DNA of 57,601 bases from Mesoplasma grammopterae ATCC 49580. Lineage in GTDB: Bacteria; Bacillota_I; Bacilli_A; Mycoplasmatales; Mycoplasmataceae. The position numbers and the translations under genes are program-made. This document shows positions 54,861-57,601 of the stretch, in pieces. The number at the start of each line of letters is the position of its first letter. Position 1 is the first letter of the stretch. Where the stretch lies: NCBI RefSeq assembly GCF_000701525.1, contig NZ_JNJC01000005.1, positions 1-57,601 of the forward strand, read 5' to 3'. Below the pieces are notes generated by a model, which had not been told where the DNA came from, searched no databases, and saw only the letters and a program-made list of their open reading frames with translations.

Positions 54861-55094
54861 ATGGAAACAAACAAATTATTAGGATTAATTATAATGATTA
54901 TCGGTCTATTAATAATGGTGATTTTTGGTGTGTTAGCTTTTTGGGTTAAGAACAGATCAAAGATTCATGATGAATTTTATAGAAGAAATAAAGAGAGTCA
55001 AACTATTTGAGAATTCACTAAAAAGAATTTCCCTATTTTTCTGTCTTTATTTGGATTTGTTATGGCGTTTTCAGGACTAATGATGTTAGTCTAA
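54861..55094 (+). CDS. small two-span membrane protein (77 aa)
   Basis: A 77-residue protein beginning METNKLLGLIIMIIGLLIMV. Two hydrophobic segments (about residues 6-28 and 57-77) flank a charged loop KNRSKIHDEFYRRNKESQ. Trp is encoded once by TGG (residue 28) and once by TGA (residue 50). Size and topology are like SecG, and secG often sits near rnr-smpB. However, the glycine/glutamine-rich SecG sequence signature is missing and the gene lies after smpB rather than before rnr. I leave it unnamed. AATGAGG precedes the ATG. Confidence 0.68.
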
Positions 55095-55133
55095 TTTGTA
55101 CCCTTTAAAAACAAATTATGAAAGGGATAAAAG

Positions 55134-57230
55134 ATGAAAAGTTTTTCTTCTATTGAATGAAAAAGTAGTGCTAAAAACTCTTGAGAAATGTTCAAAAAGG
55201 GTTGTGGAAACATTATGCCTACACTTTCAAAATTAAGTAAAGCTTTCCTTTTACCTATTGCTTTACTTCCAATCGCGGGAGTATTCTTAGGTGTAGGGTC
55301 AGCTATTGCTTCAAATTCAAGTGCAGATAGTTTTGGTTATTTCTTTGGTACATTACTAAATAAAATGGGTGATGTATGTTTTGGAAACTTACCAGTGTTA
55401 TTCTGTATCTCAGTTGCCCTTGCATATACTAAAGACTCAGGAATTGCAGCTATTACAGCTGTTGTAGGTTTTTTAGTTATGAATGGTATGCAAGCAGCTT
55501 TATTACATACACAAACTTTATCAATTAACGAAAGTAATTTATGAGTTAACGTATTAACAGAATCAGGACAAGACAGCTGAAAACAATTCACATGAGTTGT
55601 GGACGGAAAAATAGATTGAGCAAATGCTGCTATACATCTAGAATCAATTGCAGGATGAGGTATTGGAACTGATGCTTCTAATCTAACAATGGTTAACTCA
55701 AATTTTGAGTTAATTGATGGAGCAGGATCAGTTTATTATTCATTACTTTGAATTAACAAAATTCCTAATGGATTAATTACATCAAATATTGGAATTAACT
55801 CATTAAATACAGGTGTATTTGCTGGAATTTTCGTTGGTGCTATTGCAGCTAAATGTTACAATAAATATCACCAAACTCAATTACCATCAGCAATTAGTTT
55901 CTTTAGTGGAACAAAATTAGTTCCAATTGTAACATTTGTTGCTGTTATACCTTTATCATTTATATTTATGTTTATTTGACCATACATTGGTATGGGATTA
56001 GCCGCATTTGGACAAGCATCCGGTAAATTGCCTGGTGGATTGGACTCATTTATTTATGAAGTTGCAGAACGTTCATTAGTACCATTTGGTCTACACCACG
56101 TTTTCTATGCTCCATTATGATGAACAAATGCCGGTGGTTCAATTGCTGAAGCATTTAATTCAGCAACTAAAGCTCAACAAGATGCATTTGTAGAAATTTG
56201 AATTAAAAATCATGATGCAGCAGCATTAGGTTTAACAAACGTTACATTTGAATCTATTAGAACATTAATATCACGTGATTACACTGATCTATGACAATCA
56301 ATGGGTGACCAAACTATGGCTTACAAAGTTATTGCTAATACAAAAGTATTAAACTTCACAGACTTAGAAGCTTTAGGATTAAACATCGGTAGATTCCAAT
56401 CAGGTAAATTCGGATTTATGTTATTAGGATTACCAATGGCTGGATTAGCTATGTGATTAAACGTACCTAAAGAAAACAGAAAAGAAGTTATGGGAATTTA
56501 CTTCTCAGCAGCCTTTACTTGTTTCTTAACAGGTATTACAGAACCAATCGAATATACATTCTTATTCTTAGCACCATGATTATTCTATGGTGTACATATG
56601 CCTTTAGCAGCTATTTCATTCTTATTTGCTGGATTATTCAAAACTCACGTATCAATGACTGTTTCTGGAGGATTTATTGATTACATCGTATTTGGAGTTA
56701 TTCCTTACTTTGGATCAAAAGCAATGTCAGCTAAATCAGCATTTGCAATTTTGGGAGTTTCAGTCGCAATGGCACCAGCTTACTTCTTCGGATTCTACTT
56801 TGCAGTAAAATACGGAAATGTTATGGTACCAGGTCGTGATGGAAGTTCAAACGTGCAATTAGCAACAAAAGCTGAATATAAAGCATCAAAAGGATTAAAT
56901 GTTGATGGAAGCAAAATTGAAAACGGAAAATCTACAAAAGCATCTGCTAAAGATGATGTTGAAGAAGGAAGAATTCAAAAAGCTACAAAAATCATCGAAT
57001 TCTTGGGTGGAGAAGCTAATATCGTTGACGTTGATGCATGTGCTAGCCGTTTACGTTTAACTGTTAAAGATGGATCTTTAGTTGATAAAGATGGAATTAT
57101 TTCTTTAGGTGGAGCTACTGGAGCTCTAATTAGAGGAACAAATGTACAAGTTGTTTATGGTGGAGAACAAGAAGCTATTAAACCTCGTATGATTAAAATC
57201 TTAGATGAACAAAGAAAATCTAAAAAATAG
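55134..57230 (+). CDS. ptsG: PTS glucose permease, EIICB
   Basis: A 698-residue membrane protein that imports and phosphorylates glucose (or a close sugar such as N-acetylglucosamine). EIIC occupies about residues 20-585: it opens with [22 protein letters not shown] and contains [17 protein letters not shown] (the family's G-LHH motif) and [23 protein letters not shown] Lys/Ser-rich linker follows. EIIB lies at about 620-695, with phospho-Cys636 in [15 protein letters not shown]. No EIIA domain is present; crr at 34592 supplies it. There is a long insertion in EIIC (about 120-200), with several TGA Trp codons. AAAGGGATAAAAG precedes ATG 55134. Confidence 0.93.
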
Positions 57231-57246
57231 TATTATTTAAAAATAA

Positions 57247-57269
57247 ATGCTTATCGTAAGATAAGTATA
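57247..57269. repeat. hairpin after ptsG
   Basis: CTTATC-GTAA-GATAAG inverted repeat. It lacks a T run on the plus strand, so it may be an mRNA 3' end structure rather than a standard terminator. Confidence 0.5.
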
Positions 57270-57278
57270 AATTAAAAT

Positions 57279-57601
57279 TGGAAGTGCAACACTTCTAACC
57301 GAATGTCTCATAAAATTCCTGAGCTGATTTGTAGTTCAGAATTTTACGAGGCATTTTATTTATTTCATTTAATATTTCTATTATATTATCATCCTTCAAA
57401 TTTGTAAAATTTGTTTTCTTAGGTAAATATCTTCTGATTAATCCATTAAAATTTTCATTAGTACCTTTTTCACAAGAAGCGTAGGTATTACATGTATAAA
57501 GTGGTATATTTAGTTCCTGTGTAACTTCATGTATAAGATTGAATTCCATTCCGTTGTCTTTTGTAATTGATTTGATATTTAAGTTTTCTTTATTAATTAA
57601 T
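57279..57601 (-). mobile_element. IS30-family insertion sequence, partial (window edge)
   Basis: The element contains the transposase 3' part and, just beyond its stop, GGAAGTGCAACACTTC (57280-57295). This sequence resembles the GTGTTGCACTT-type ends of low-GC IS30 elements and is also a small palindrome. The left boundary near 57279 is a guess; the other end lies outside the window. Confidence 0.65.
57295..57601 (-). CDS. IS30-family transposase, C-terminal part
   Basis: The reading frame enters from beyond the right window edge and ends at 57295, so only the last 101 codons are seen. ITKDNGMEF carries the second catalytic Asp of the DDE site. YTCNTYASCEKGTNENFNGLIRRYLPKKTNF carries the catalytic Glu region (family pattern xPxxSxExGTNExxNGLIRRxxPK), here positioned about 33-64 codons in. 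The C-terminal N-xxPR-K-LxxxxxxE/Fxx end follows (INKMPRKILNYKSAQEFYE). Family IS30 enzymes circularise and insert the element. Completeness cannot be judged here. Confidence 0.9.
   Translation of the reverse strand, partial: LINKENLNIKSITKDNGMEFNLIHEVTQELNIPLYTCNTYASCEKGTNENFNGLIRRYLPKKTNFTNLKDDNIIEILNEINKMPRKILNYKSAQEFYETFG

Noticed and set aside
54861-55094. Calling the 77-residue protein SecG
   Set aside because: Topology fits, but the SecG sequence pattern is not recognisable and position differs from the usual secG-rnr-smpB order.

Overview
The window comes from a very AT-rich bacterial chromosome that reads UGA as tryptophan: nearly every real gene contains in-frame TGA codons at Trp positions (for example the W of the thioredoxin WCGPC site), while in-frame TGG is rare. 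Together with the 16S sequence, the PTS/glycolysis content and the gene order cmk-der-gpsA-hup-dnaD-recU-gpsB-rnpB-cinA-recA-rny, this points to the Mollicutes, Spiroplasma/Entomoplasmataceae group. A Mesoplasma/Entomoplasma-like organism is my best guess. All coding spans below use translation table 4.

Layout. (1) 1-4961: an rrn operon (16S-23S-5S, no spacer tRNA) with visible processing stems and a terminator. (2) 5029-13571: an ABC exporter, a Cof-type HAD phosphatase, GMP reductase with a structured upstream region, a MerR-like regulator, two tandem homologous short-chain dehydrogenases, then pfkA and pyk. (3) 13572-22861: a 450-base non-coding stretch with a strong short ORF/terminator unit, then an oligopeptide ABC transporter (oppB, oppC, lipoprotein oppA, oppD, oppF). 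A small membrane-protein gene on the opposite strand splits this cluster, and both ATPases carry very large insertions. (4) 22888-25966: an NTF2/SnoaL-like protein on the minus strand, thrS behind a T-box leader, and trxA. (5) 26079-29811: a complete fructose operon (DeoR-type regulator, fruK, fruA). (6) 29903-34415: an ABC-2 transporter (ATPase plus two permeases), a Cys-rich miniprotein, and a formate/nitrite channel on the minus strand. (7) 34592-36763: glucose EIIA (crr), then infC-rpmI-rplT behind a leader with alternative structures, and a Cys-containing small protein. (8) 36790-46602: trpS (minus), nadK, rsmD, gmk with an extra C-terminal domain, rsmB, a tail-anchored coiled-coil protein, cmk, der, gpsA, hup, a DnaD-like protein and recU. 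(9) 46685-57230: gpsB-like gene, rnpB RNA, cinA C-terminal domain gene, recA, rny, a Gfo/Idh/MocA oxidoreductase, rnr, smpB, two small membrane proteins and the glucose PTS permease ptsG. (10) 57279-57601: the 3' part of an IS30-family transposase on the minus strand, running off the window.

How it fits together: the cell imports sugars by PTS (fructose through FruA/FruK, glucose through PtsG plus the separate EIIA) and feeds them through PfkA and Pyk. It imports peptides through Opp and salvages purines through GuaC. The rest is core information processing.

No CRISPR array, prophage or toxin-antitoxin module was seen. The points most worth a second look are the ORF/terminator unit before opp, the guaC upstream RNA candidate, loss of all four editing residues in ThrRS, the 220-300 residue insertions in OppD/OppF, the extended Gmk, the switching infC leader, the 10-bp GGT8 repeats before fruR, and several uncharacterised small proteins.
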